From the NCBI GenBank assembly GCA_947502405.1, contig CANMZT010000003.1:186001-250000 (forward strand): a DNA stretch of 64,000 nt, written 5' to 3'. Both the position numbers and the translations under genes were made by a program. This document shows positions 19,624 through 28,767 of this stretch, piece after piece; the first letter of the stretch is position 1, and each line of letters starts with the position of its first letter. The stretch comes from an uncultured Algibacter sp. Its GTDB lineage: Bacteria; Bacteroidota; Bacteroidia; Flavobacteriales; Flavobacteriaceae. Under the pieces are notes generated by a model, which searched no databases, was not told the DNA's origin, and was given only the letters and a program-made list of their open reading frames with translations.

Positions 19624-20633
19624 TGAATACTAAATTAAACAAGTCCGACTTTATAATTCTTACCGTATACTTTTTGGTTTCTTTAACTATACAGGCTGAT
19701 GATTATTATGCTAGAGATGCCTTTTTAATAGAGTATTTAGTTGATTTTCCAGCGCAGATAATAGCCATTTGTGGTACTATTTTCGTGTTTGTTTTTTGGC
19801 TAATTCCAAAATTTGTAAATGATAAAAAGAAATACTTGCGCTTTGCTATATTTGGAGTATTAACGCTTATTTTCTTTACTGCTTTTGAATACACTGTTGG
19901 TTTTTGGTCTGGTAATAACGACTGGAATAAATATCCTAAAGGCTTAAATTTTGTAATTCGTATGATAAATATAGGTTCTCAACAAACGGCTTTTCCTTTT
20001 GCACTGTTGCTTACCAAAAAATTCTATGAGGGGCAAAATCAATATTTAAAAATTGAAAAGCAGCAAAAGGAGAACGAACTTAAATTATTACGCTCACAAA
20101 TCGACCCTCATTTTTTGTTTAATAACCTGAATACTTTAGATTCATTAATAGATAGCAATACAGAAAAAGCTAAGGAATACATCAACAGACTGTCGTTAAT
20201 ATATAGATACCTCATTCAAACCAAAGATGCTGAGGTAATGGAACTTTCCAAAGAAATAGAATTAGCTGAAAATTATATATTTTTAATAAAAACACGTTTT
20301 GAAAACGATTACGACTTCAAAATAAATATTAAAACTCAAATTGAAGATAAATTTATTCCCACAGGAGCGTTACAAGCACTTCTAGAAAACGTTGTTAAGC
20401 ACAATAAACCTCAAAACGGAAAAGAGATTGTAGCAGAAATTATTATAGAAGATGACGTTTTAAAAGTCATTAATACAAAGTCTAACACAAAATCTAAAAA
20501 TGAGTCTTTTGGCACAGGTTTAGAAAATTTAAAAACACGGTATCAGTTACTATCAGATAAAGAAGTCATTATCATAAATACAGATAAAGAATACCATATT
20601 TCCATTCCGATTATTAAACTTATTGAATCATAG
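19623..20633 (+). CDS. LytS-type sensor histidine kinase
   Basis: A 336-aa protein with four N-terminal membrane helices (about 10-130), then a His_kinase (PF06580) domain with the phospho-acceptor block LLRSQIDPHFLFNNLNTLDSLI and a compact HATPase (ALLENVVKHNKPQNG; SFGTGLENLKTRYQLL). It overlaps the upstream gene by 1 bp and is followed 5 bp later by its LytTR regulator. It probably reports on the outer-membrane receptor/protease module (inference). Confidence 0.9.
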   Translation: MNTKLNKSDFIILTVYFLVSLTIQADDYYARDAFLIEYLVDFPAQIIAICGTIFVFVFWLIPKFVNDKKKYLRFAIFGVLTLIFFTAFEYTVGFWSGNNDWNKYPKGLNFVIRMINIGSQQTAFPFALLLTKKFYEGQNQYLKIEKQQKENELKLLRSQIDPHFLFNNLNTLDSLIDSNTEKAKEYINRLSLIYRYLIQTKDAEVMELSKEIELAENYIFLIKTRFENDYDFKINIKTQIEDKFIPTGALQALLENVVKHNKPQNGKEIVAEIIIEDDVLKVINTKSNTKSKNESFGTGLENLKTRYQLLSDKEVIIINTDKEYHISIPIIKLIES

Positions 20634-20638
20634 TTAAG

Positions 20639-21403
20639 ATGAAAATTTTAATTTTAGAAGACGAAATACCAGCATATAAAAAGCTTCAAGCCTTTGTGAA
20701 CGAATATTTTCAAACTGAAGTAGCTCATGATTGGGCAAGAACAAATAAGGATGGAAAAACCTTTCTTGAAAAGAATAAGTACGACTTTATATTATCAGAT
20801 ATTCAACTATTGGATGGCATCTCGTTTGATTTGTTTAACGACATAGAAACATCAGCTCCAATAATTTTTTGTTCCGCGCATGATGAGTACCTGTTTCAAG
20901 CCTTCAATACCAACGGTATCGCATACATTTTAAAGCCATATACAAAATTAGATTTCCGTAAAGCCATAGAAAAGTATCAAGCCCTATTTAATCAAGGCGA
21001 TTACAATACATTAAATAAGCAAACCATAACCGAATTAAAATCCGCTTTAAAAGAAGAGCATACCAATTATAAAAAACGATTCGTCATAAAAAAAGCCAAA
21101 GGCATTCAGTTGTTAAACGTATCAGATATCAATCTAATTGAGGCCTCGGGAGATTTTTGTATCGCCACAGATAATAAGGGAAAACGGCACACTATTTCAC
21201 AAAATCTAGGATCTATCCATCAGCAGTTACAACCCAATAAATTTTTTAAAATTAACCGTAGTGAGATTATAAGTATCGATTATATCGACAACATAGAAAG
21301 CCATTTTAAAAATAGGTTACTCATTAAAATGATTAATGTAAAAGAAAAAGTAATGACCAGCTCCTCCACAACATCAGATTTTAGAAAGTGGTTAGAGCAA
21401 TAA
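20639..21403 (+). CDS. LytTR-family response regulator
   Basis: A 254-aa protein. The receiver domain (KILILEDEIPAYKKLQ; phospho-acceptor Asp in FILSDIQLLDG; switch Lys in YILKPYTKLDF) is followed by a LytTR DNA-binding domain (about 150-254; RFVIKKAKGIQLLNVSDINLIEASGDF...FFKINRSEIISIDYIDNIE). It is the partner of the kinase 5 bp upstream. It is followed by the intergenic repeat and the lepA fragment rather than an obvious terminator. Confidence 0.92.
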   Translation: MKILILEDEIPAYKKLQAFVNEYFQTEVAHDWARTNKDGKTFLEKNKYDFILSDIQLLDGISFDLFNDIETSAPIIFCSAHDEYLFQAFNTNGIAYILKPYTKLDFRKAIEKYQALFNQGDYNTLNKQTITELKSALKEEHTNYKKRFVIKKAKGIQLLNVSDINLIEASGDFCIATDNKGKRHTISQNLGSIHQQLQPNKFFKINRSEIISIDYIDNIESHFKNRLLIKMINVKEKVMTSSSTTSDFRKWLEQ

Positions 21404-21405
21404 TA

Positions 21406-21580
21406 TTTTGGGCGTTACCACAAGGGTCGGGCTTTCCGTTATATCTTTTGTTTTTTGTCATTCCTGCGAAGGCAGGAATCCATAACATAGTTTTAGCATT
21501 TCATAAAACCAATTTGTTTATTCAATAAAAAAACAAAAGGATGCCACTGCAATCCCTAACGCAGCTATGTGCTAAAGCAG
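21406..21580 (+). repeat. Long intergenic repeat, copy A (with nested hairpin repeat)
   Basis: TTTTGGGCGTTACC...GGGTCGGGCTTTCCGTTATATCTTTT...AAAAGGATGCCACTGCAATCCCTAACGC recurs at 32.2 kb and, inverted, at 36.9 kb. Copy A is lengthened by a nested element containing the hairpin ATTCCTGCGAAGGCAGGAAT. It directly follows the LytTR stop codon. Confidence 0.75.
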
Positions 21581-21583
21581 TTG

Positions 21584-21708
21584 CTAGTCATTCAGCTTCA
21601 ATACCGCCATTAATGCTTGTTGTGGTATTTCTTCATTACCCACTTGGCGTATACGTTTTTTTACCTTTTTTCTGTTTTTCTAGAAGTTTATGCTTTCGCG
21701 AAATATCA
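21584..21708 (-). pseudogene. Diverged, frameshifted duplicate of the lepA 3' end
   Basis: On the minus strand this encodes [16 protein letters not shown](fs)[24 protein letters not shown]-stop, matching the last 40 or so codons of the intact lepA at 23033 with about 85% DNA identity. Most changes are synonymous. One extra base in the A-run (GGTAAAAAAACG) breaks the frame. The track ORF 21541..21741 is an antisense shadow. The intact lepA and this fragment flank the lipoprotein gene 21851..22903. Confidence 0.85.
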
Positions 21709-21850
21709 ATGTGTAATATTTTGACTAAATGTTTTGTATAGTAAAATACTATTTTTTTAAAGGTTATTTCTTATTTCTTTGTAAGAAATTTTTTTAAATA
21801 TATTAAGTTCTTATATTAGCAACTAATTTTTAACAAAACTTATATTAATT

Positions 21851-22903
21851 ATGAAAAAACTTATATTAGGGGTTCTTCTGATTGGAACTTTTGGATTTAC
21901 ATCATGCAGTAATGATGTTTTATCTAATCAAAGAGAAGAAAGTAATACTTCAATTGTAGAACCATTAGCTATTCCAAAAACAATTTTAAATTTTGAATCT
22001 TCCGAAGACATAATAAAAAAAGTAGATTCTATCAAAATGCTAAAACAAGAGAAAGAAAGGGTTATTTTTGAAAAAATATTGTTAAGAAATAATCTAACGC
22101 TAAAAGATTTGGAGGAAGTAGGCTCTTCAACTAAACTAGATAAAGAAGAGACTTTATTAATAGAGGATATTAAAAAAGATGTAATATTCTATCACAAGGA
22201 AATGTTAAATTCAATTCATGAATTACGTTCAGAGATAGAATTTACAAGTATACAAAGTATTGCTGATGAAATTAATTTCTTAAAGCTTTTAAATAAAAAA
22301 AAATCAGATTCTTTATTCAATAAATATAGAGATTTTTTAACGAAAGATAAATTTCTAGTTTATGCACTTTCGAATTCAAAATTAGCTGAGGTTTCAAATT
22401 TAGAAGGAAAATTGTTATTAAATAAAGAAGAAGTTATATATAATAGTAATAAAAAATTATCGAAAAACCATGGTAAAGTTCCTGGCGACAAGATTGATTT
22501 TAAAACTGGAATTTTAGTTAATAATTCTTTTTTTGCGGTGACATATCATGCTGGATGGCGAGAAGGCGGTTTTCAACTAAATGATCATGACTTTCTTTAT
22601 TCTGAATTAAGATCGTTTATTACAGTTAATGGTACCTATTTACCTTATCCATGTGTTATTCAAACTAGTTTAAGTTCTAAGTCTTACTTTTACAAGAGTG
22701 CTTTTGAAGCTGTAGCAAACATAGGGGCTAAAGGAGTTGTCTCTTTTAATTCAGTTAATTCTGGCATTATTTCTTCAAATGAAGTACCTTACTTTAATCG
22801 TTTTTCAAATGAAGTATCATATGCTAAAGGACATGTAACTGGAATATGTATGTTTCCTGCTTCAGGAAGCATTGTCACATTGATTGGATCAAAGGACTTT
22901 TAA
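21851..22903 (+). CDS. Lipoprotein of unknown function
   Basis: A 350-aa protein with a lipoprotein signal (MKKLILGVLLIGTFGFTSC, Cys 19). The middle is charged and helical with likely coiled-coil segments. The C-terminal half is aromatic and glycine-rich (GWREGGFQLNDHDFLYSEL; GHVTGICMFPASGSIVTLIG), perhaps a small beta domain. I do not recognise a family. The gene is more AT-rich than its neighbours and sits between lepA and a foreign-looking lepA fragment, so it is probably a recent acquisition. Confidence 0.75.
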   Translation: MKKLILGVLLIGTFGFTSCSNDVLSNQREESNTSIVEPLAIPKTILNFESSEDIIKKVDSIKMLKQEKERVIFEKILLRNNLTLKDLEEVGSSTKLDKEETLLIEDIKKDVIFYHKEMLNSIHELRSEIEFTSIQSIADEINFLKLLNKKKSDSLFNKYRDFLTKDKFLVYALSNSKLAEVSNLEGKLLLNKEEVIYNSNKKLSKNHGKVPGDKIDFKTGILVNNSFFAVTYHAGWREGGFQLNDHDFLYSELRSFITVNGTYLPYPCVIQTSLSSKSYFYKSAFEAVANIGAKGVVSFNSVNSGIISSNEVPYFNRFSNEVSYAKGHVTGICMFPASGSIVTLIGSKDF

Positions 22904-22994
22904 AATAAAAGAGGTTATAATTACTCTACAAATAAAAAGTTTTATTGTTTGTAATAAATAAAATAAATTTATTTAAAAATAAGTCATTAATTAC

Positions 22995-23029
22995 AAAAAG
23001 GCAATCTCTCATGTAAGATTGCTTTTTTA
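22995..23029. terminator. Bidirectional terminator after lepA
   Basis: AAAAAGGCAATCT...AGATTGCTTTTTT is a 7-bp stem with an A/T run on each side, lying between the convergent lipoprotein and lepA genes. Confidence 0.75.
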
Positions 23030-23032
23030 TTT

Positions 23033-24829
23033 TTAATCATTCAACTTCAACACCGCCATAAACGCTTGCTGCGGGATTTCAACATTACCAACCTGTCGCA
23101 TACGTTTTTTACCTTTTTTCTGCTTTTCTAAAAGTTTACGTTTACGCGAAATATCACCACCATAACATTTAGCAGTAACATCTTTACGAAGAGCCTTAAC
23201 AGTTTCACGAGAAATAATTTTAGCACCAATAGCCGCTTGAATCGGAATATCAAATTGTTGACGCGGGATAAGTTCTTTTAGTTTCTCACACATTTTACGC
23301 CCAATAGTTTGTGCATTTTCAGCATGTATTAAAGCCGAAAGCGCATCAACAGATTGCGCATTCAAAAGGATATCCAAACGCACTAATTTTGAAGGTTTCA
23401 TACCAATTGGATGATAGTCAAAAGAGGCATACCCTTTTGAAACTGTTTTGAGTCTGTCATAAAAATCAAAAACAATTTCTGCCAAAGGCATTTCAAAAGT
23501 TAGCTCTACACGCTCTGTAGTTAGGTATGTTTGATTAATAATAAGTCCGCGTTTTTCAATACACAAAGACATCACATTACCAACAAAATCAGCTTTTGTA
23601 ATAATAGTAGCTTTTATAAAAGGCTCTTCCACACGGTTTAAGGTAGAAGGTTCTGGTAAATCTGATGGGTTGTTTACAATGATAACTTCATCAGGCTCTT
23701 TATTTGTAAAGGCATGGTAAGACACGTTTGGCACGGTAGTAATTACCGTCATATCAAACTCACGCTCTAATCGCTCTTGGATAATTTCCATGTGCAGCAT
23801 GCCTAAAAACCCACAACGGAAACCAAACCCTAAAGCCGCAGAACTTTCTGGAGCAAATACTAAAGAAGCATCATTTAATTGTAGTTTTTCCATTGAAGCA
23901 CGAAGTTCTTCATAATCTTCAGTATCTACTGGATAGATACCTGCAAAAACCATAGGCTTTACATCTTCAAAACCTTCAACAATATTGGTAGTAGGTTTAG
24001 AAAAATCGGTAATGGTATCACCAACCTTGACTTCTTTAGCCGTTTTAATACCCGTAATCAAGTAACCAACATCACCTGTTTTTACGGTTTGTTTTGCAAC
24101 TTGATTTAATTTAAGCGTTCCAATTTCATCCGCATAATAATCTTTATCAGTCGCTACAAACTTTATATGTTGGCCTTTTTTAATTTCACCATTAAATACT
24201 CTAAAATACGTTTCTATACCTCTAAAAGTATTATAAACCGAATCAAAAATTAAGGCTTGTAGCGGTGCATTTGGGTTGCCCTCTGGAGCAGGAACACGCT
24301 CAATAATGGCTTTTAAAATATTGTCTACACCAAAACCTGTTTTTCCGCTGGCATGAATCACTTCTTCAGGGTCACACCCCAATAAATCTACAATATCATC
24401 GGTAACTTCTTCTGGGTTGGCACTTGGTAAATCTACTTTGTTAAGCACAGGAATAATTTCCAAATCGTTCTCTAAAGCTAGATATAAGTTAGAAATCGTT
24501 TGCGCTTGTATGCTTTGTGCGGCATCTACAATCAACAGCGCACCTTCGCATGCAGCAATTGACCTAGAAACTTCATAAGAGAAATCGACGTGACCAGGAG
24601 TATCAATTAAATTTAAAACATATTTTTCGCCTTCATATTCATAGTCCATTTGGATGGCGTGCGACTTAATGGTAATACCACGCTCTCGCTCCAAATCCAT
24701 ATTATCCAATAGTTGGTCTTGCTTTTCTCTAGCCGTTACCGAACCGGTATAATCTAATAATCGATCAGCAAGCGTACTCTTACCATGATCTATATGTGCA
24801 ATAATGCAAAAATTTCTAATGTGCTTCAT
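23033..24829 (-). CDS. lepA: Elongation factor 4 (ribosome back-translocase)
   Basis: A 598-aa translational GTPase. The G1 loop is [13 protein letters not shown], the switch region [12 protein letters not shown]3 [14 protein letters not shown] and G4 NKVDLP. The LepA-specific C-terminal domain ends [27 protein letters not shown]. The start at 24829 ([17 protein letters not shown]) matches family N-termini, and the 11 extra residues of the track ORF do not. Its 3' end is partly duplicated at 21584-21708. Confidence 0.97.
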   Translation of the reverse strand: MKHIRNFCIIAHIDHGKSTLADRLLDYTGSVTAREKQDQLLDNMDLERERGITIKSHAIQMDYEYEGEKYVLNLIDTPGHVDFSYEVSRSIAACEGALLIVDAAQSIQAQTISNLYLALENDLEIIPVLNKVDLPSANPEEVTDDIVDLLGCDPEEVIHASGKTGFGVDNILKAIIERVPAPEGNPNAPLQALIFDSVYNTFRGIETYFRVFNGEIKKGQHIKFVATDKDYYADEIGTLKLNQVAKQTVKTGDVGYLITGIKTAKEVKVGDTITDFSKPTTNIVEGFEDVKPMVFAGIYPVDTEDYEELRASMEKLQLNDASLVFAPESSAALGFGFRCGFLGMLHMEIIQERLEREFDMTVITTVPNVSYHAFTNKEPDEVIIVNNPSDLPEPSTLNRVEEPFIKATIITKADFVGNVMSLCIEKRGLIINQTYLTTERVELTFEMPLAEIVFDFYDRLKTVSKGYASFDYHPIGMKPSKLVRLDILLNAQSVDALSALIHAENAQTIGRKMCEKLKELIPRQQFDIPIQAAIGAKIISRETVKALRKDVTAKCYGGDISRKRKLLEKQKKGKKRMRQVGNVEIPQQAFMAVLKLND

Positions 24830-25006
24830 AGTCAATAAGTGCCGTTTAAACAGCGATTGCAAAGATAGTTAAATATGTTTGTGTATGGAATAGCTTTAAG
24901 CATCTTAATTATTGCAGTTGGCAAGCCAAATTTGCAGTTTACAAGAAAGTGGTTTTTAAAGGAGTTTTATACCTGTTCTTTTGTGGTATAAATATTTAAA
25001 TTTACT

Positions 25007-26857
25007 GTGATGAAGACAACGTTTTATTTTTTGTTAGTTATGCTCTTAGGAGATTATTGTTATGGTCAAGATGTTGAAAAGTTACCAACCCAACCTTGGG
25101 AGGAATTGGTTGAGATGAATAACAACATATATTATAAAAATAAAAGATGGAAAAAAGACATAAATGTTGAACTTGAAGGGAGTTACACAAAAGAAGATTC
25201 ATTACATGTAAAAAAAATTCTTAAAAAGTTTGATAGTATAACAGAAACAATTTCTATTAAATTATCAAATTTCCCACCAGAATTAAATTTTAAAATTAGA
25301 TTTATAGACTCGATAATACCCGATACACGTCTAGATGAATCAAATTATTATCATTTTGTTGGGTATGAAGAAGAGGAAAAAAGTTATTTTAGAGCAAGGG
25401 TTTTTATTTACAAAAATTATAATAAAGATTTTCAATTAAAAAATACTTTAGAAGCTAAATTTGCTAGTTTTTTGGTTGGTGGAAGATTTGAATATTCAAA
25501 AACGAAAAGATATAGTGTATTTAACCCTTATTTGGGTCATGGAAATAATAATATTCCATTAGTCGATGAAGATTTAAACATTATTAAAGAAGTTTATAAA
25601 AAAGGGTTTGAGGAACGGTTGCAAAAAGCAGAACAACAATTTTCTTATGTTTTAGATAAATTAGAATATGGTAAGATTATCACAAGAGACCGCAATTTAT
25701 GGTGGGTAAAAAACCCTATCGCCGTTATTTTTCTCCCAACTTTAGTTTTAGTTCTGTTTTTTATATTTCTTACAAGTAAAATAAAGCATGCAATACAAGT
25801 AAAAAACGAACTTCTTCGTTTTACTGTCTTGTCATTTGTAACATTACTATTTGCAGGTTTTGTTATTGTATTTTGTGTTTCGTTTTACGATTTCTTAACG
25901 ACACCAAAGAGCTATGGCTTTTCCTTAGTAAGATATGATACTGTTTTTACTACAGCAGTTTTACTACTTTTTTTGTTTCCTTTTCTATATTTATTTCGCT
26001 TTATTGAGTTGAAAATCCAAAACACGGGGAAGAGTGTGTTTACAAAAACAGCACTTATCTTTTTGTCAACAGGTTTTTTGCCTTTTGCAATAGTTTCAGT
26101 ATTATTCTTCATAAGTATTAGAGAGGGTCAAAATTATCAAGGAGGCTACTTAACCTTATCAAAAATGTTTGTAGGAGCAATGATTATTGCGTCACTAAGA
26201 GCATTAATAAGTTATTTTGTTTTTAAAGAACGGAGTTTAATCATAGAAAACGAAACCAAACTTTCAAAATTGAGAGAGTTAAAATCTAAAGCAGAATTAA
26301 AATCTTTACAATCCCAAATAAACCCACACTTTTTATACAACTCATTAAACTCCATAGCCAGTTTAGCGCCAATAGATGCCAATAAAACCCAAAAAATGGC
26401 ACATTCTTTATCCGATTTGTTTAAGTATTCTATAAACCGAAAAGGCAAAAAAATGAGTACTGTTAAAGACGAAATAGAGATGGTAACATCATATTTAAAT
26501 ATTGAAAAAATACGTTTTGGCAACCGTTTACAATTTGATATTGAAGTTGATGAAACCCTAATGAATAATGAAATACCCTTATTTTTAATTCAGCCACTCG
26601 TAGAAAATGCTGTAAAGCATGGTATTTCTCAAAATGAAGGAGAAGGAACAATTCGTTTAAAAATTGAAAAAGTGGACAATCAATTAGTGATTTCGGTAAA
26701 CGATAATGGACCAGATTTCCCAGAAGGTTTAGTAAGTGGTCATGGTTTGCAAACTGTTTACGATTTGTTGCGTTTAAGCTATGAGGATAGCGCCGCATTG
26801 CATTGGACAAACACACCAGAAAAAACAATTACCATTACCATACCAGAAACTATTTAA
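25007..26857 (+). CDS. LytS-type sensor histidine kinase with periplasmic domain
   Basis: A 616-aa protein. It has a signal-like start (MMKTTFYFLLVMLLGDYCYGQD), a sensor domain of about 190 residues and membrane helices between about 240 and 405 (AVIFLPTLVLVLFFIFLTS and others). The His_kinase block is LKSLQSQINPHFLYNSLNSIASLA and the HATPase FLIQPLVENAVKHGISQNEGEG...DNGPDFPEGLVSGHGLQTVYDLL. It is followed by its LytTR regulator 1 bp after the stop. It is the second such pair within 7 kb, with low similarity to the first outside the kinase core. Confidence 0.9.
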   Translation: MMKTTFYFLLVMLLGDYCYGQDVEKLPTQPWEELVEMNNNIYYKNKRWKKDINVELEGSYTKEDSLHVKKILKKFDSITETISIKLSNFPPELNFKIRFIDSIIPDTRLDESNYYHFVGYEEEEKSYFRARVFIYKNYNKDFQLKNTLEAKFASFLVGGRFEYSKTKRYSVFNPYLGHGNNNIPLVDEDLNIIKEVYKKGFEERLQKAEQQFSYVLDKLEYGKIITRDRNLWWVKNPIAVIFLPTLVLVLFFIFLTSKIKHAIQVKNELLRFTVLSFVTLLFAGFVIVFCVSFYDFLTTPKSYGFSLVRYDTVFTTAVLLLFLFPFLYLFRFIELKIQNTGKSVFTKTALIFLSTGFLPFAIVSVLFFISIREGQNYQGGYLTLSKMFVGAMIIASLRALISYFVFKERSLIIENETKLSKLRELKSKAELKSLQSQINPHFLYNSLNSIASLAPIDANKTQKMAHSLSDLFKYSINRKGKKMSTVKDEIEMVTSYLNIEKIRFGNRLQFDIEVDETLMNNEIPLFLIQPLVENAVKHGISQNEGEGTIRLKIEKVDNQLVISVNDNGPDFPEGLVSGHGLQTVYDLLRLSYEDSAALHWTNTPEKTITITIPETI

Positions 26858-26858
26858 A

Positions 26859-27620
26859 ATGAATAAAGCATATACCACCATTATTATAGACGATGAAGCC
26901 CCTGCAAGATTGGGTTTAGAAAACATGCTTAAGGCATTCTCCGAAACATTTAAGGTGATTGATACAGCGCAAAATGTAACCGAAGCTAAAGCAAAAATAG
27001 AGCAGCAACATCCTGACATTATTTTTTTGGATATAGAAATGCCAGAGCAAACAGGTTTCGATTTATTGGCACAATTAAAAACAATTCCTATTGTGGTATT
27101 TTGCACCGCTTACGACCAATATGCTTTAGAAGCTTTTGATACCAATAGCATCGATTATTTAGTAAAACCTGTAAAAGAAGAACGGCTGAAAAAAACAGTA
27201 GAAAAGCTAAAAACGTTTAGTAAACATAAATCTTCGGAAGAGATACTCCATGTTTTAAAAGAAATTTCGAACAATAAAGCGGTTAAAAAAATGACCTCCA
27301 TAACCGTTAAAAAAAATGATAAACTTATTTTTATAAAATTAGAAGATATCGCTTTTTTTGAGGTCAATAATAATTACACTACCATAGATAGCGCGTCTGG
27401 AAACTATTTAAGTACAGAGTCTATTGCTACTCTAGAAAACAAATTACCAGACAATTTTTTACGTATTCATAGAAGCATTATCATCAATAAGGATTATGTA
27501 AATAACATTCAAAAATATTTTAATAGCCGGTATATTATTACGCTAAACAATAAAAAACAATCGCGTTTAACCTCTGGCAGAAGTTATAACGATGCTATTA
27601 AAGAATGGATGAACATTTAA
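26859..27620 (+). CDS. LytTR-family response regulator
   Basis: A 253-aa protein starting MNKAYTTIIIDDEAPARLGLENML; the longer track start at 26781 lies inside the kinase gene and is rejected. The phospho-acceptor is in DIIFLDIEMPEQTGFDLL and the switch Lys in YLVKPVKEERL. The LytTR domain (about 145-253) carries FIKLEDIAFFEVNNNYTTI and FLRIHRSIIINKDYV. Partner of the preceding kinase. Confidence 0.93.
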   Translation: MNKAYTTIIIDDEAPARLGLENMLKAFSETFKVIDTAQNVTEAKAKIEQQHPDIIFLDIEMPEQTGFDLLAQLKTIPIVVFCTAYDQYALEAFDTNSIDYLVKPVKEERLKKTVEKLKTFSKHKSSEEILHVLKEISNNKAVKKMTSITVKKNDKLIFIKLEDIAFFEVNNNYTTIDSASGNYLSTESIATLENKLPDNFLRIHRSIIINKDYVNNIQKYFNSRYIITLNNKKQSRLTSGRSYNDAIKEWMNI

Positions 27621-27632
27621 CTAACTTCAAAA

Positions 27633-28733
27633 TTAGTCCTGCCACTCAGCAATAAACAAATTAGTATCGCGCCCGCCACCATTGTTTCTGTTAGAAGAAA
27701 ACGCAAGATATTTTCCATCATTTGAAAACACAGGAAACGCATCAAAGGTGTCGCTATGCGTAACGCGTTCAAGGTTTTTACCATCAATATCAATTAAATA
27801 TAAGTTGAAGGGAAAACCACGTTCTGCTTCAAAATTAGATGAGAATAAAATCTTTTTTCCCGATGGATGAAAAAACGGACTCCAATTGGCATTTCCTAAA
27901 TCGGTTAGCTGTTTTAAGTCGCTGCCATCAGCATTGCAAATGTAAAGTTCCATATCGGTAGGTTCTACCAAACCTTCAGCTAAAAGCTCCTTATATTCTT
28001 TAATTTCTTGTTCGGTTTTAGGGCGCGAGGAACGAAATATAATTTTTGTGCCATCTGGCGAAAAGAAAGCACCACCATCGTAACCCAATTCATCAGTAAT
28101 TTGTTTAACATCGCTACCATCAAGGTTCATGGTATACAATTCTAAATCGCCACTACGGGTTGAGGTAAATACAATTTTATCACCTTTTGGGGATACAGTA
28201 GGCTCAGCATCATAACCTTTTTCATTAGTCAGTTGCTTAACGATGTTACCTTCCAAATCAGCAATAAAAATGTCGAAAGTATCATATACAGGCCAAATAT
28301 ATTTACCGTTTTTGCGTAACGGTGTGTCGGGGCATTTTTCGTCTCCTAAATGTGTGGAAGCGTAAATGATATGTTTATTATCTGGTAAGAAATAAGAGCA
28401 GGTTGTACGCCCTTTTCCTGTAGAAATCATGGGAGGAATTTTATTTTCGAAAGTTTCACCAACATTCATTAAAAACATTTGGTCGCAACCCACATTCCAA
28501 TTCTTATTATTGGATTGAAACACAATTTGTTTATCATCAAAACTCCAATAGGCCTCGGCATTATCACCTCCAAAGGTAATTTGTTTTATAGATTTAAAAT
28601 GTTTTTCACCTGGATAGATTAAGGAGTCCTTAACTTCAACAGTTTCTTCAAGGGTTTCACTAGTTTTTTTTGGTTCATTTTTACAACTAAAAACTAAAAG
28701 AACTAATGCTATAAGTGATGCGTATTTCGTCAT
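27633..28733 (-). CDS. PD40/TolB-like beta-propeller lipoprotein
   Basis: A 366-aa protein with a lipoprotein signal (ASLIALVLLVFSC) and at least five PD40-type repeats, for example GYDAEPTVSPKGDKIVFTSTRSGDLELYTMNLDGSDVKQITDE and GYDGGAFFSPDGTKIIFRSS. Such propellers bind proteins or glycans in the periplasm. It is divergent from the M28 peptidase gene 34 bp away and may share its promoter region and function in peptide processing (inference). Confidence 0.88.
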   Translation of the reverse strand: MTKYASLIALVLLVFSCKNEPKKTSETLEETVEVKDSLIYPGEKHFKSIKQITFGGDNAEAYWSFDDKQIVFQSNNKNWNVGCDQMFLMNVGETFENKIPPMISTGKGRTTCSYFLPDNKHIIYASTHLGDEKCPDTPLRKNGKYIWPVYDTFDIFIADLEGNIVKQLTNEKGYDAEPTVSPKGDKIVFTSTRSGDLELYTMNLDGSDVKQITDELGYDGGAFFSPDGTKIIFRSSRPKTEQEIKEYKELLAEGLVEPTDMELYICNADGSDLKQLTDLGNANWSPFFHPSGKKILFSSNFEAERGFPFNLYLIDIDGKNLERVTHSDTFDAFPVFSNDGKYLAFSSNRNNGGGRDTNLFIAEWQD

Positions 28734-28767
28734 AATAATTGGTTAAATTTGTGTAAAATTAATATTT

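Noticed and set aside
21541-21741. Track ORF of 66 aa
   Set aside because: Antisense to the duplicated lepA 3' fragment and the repeat; no independent coding evidence.
26212-26828. Minus-strand ORFs of 103 and 121 aa
   Set aside because: Shadows of the LytS-type kinase gene on the plus strand, which has full domain evidence.
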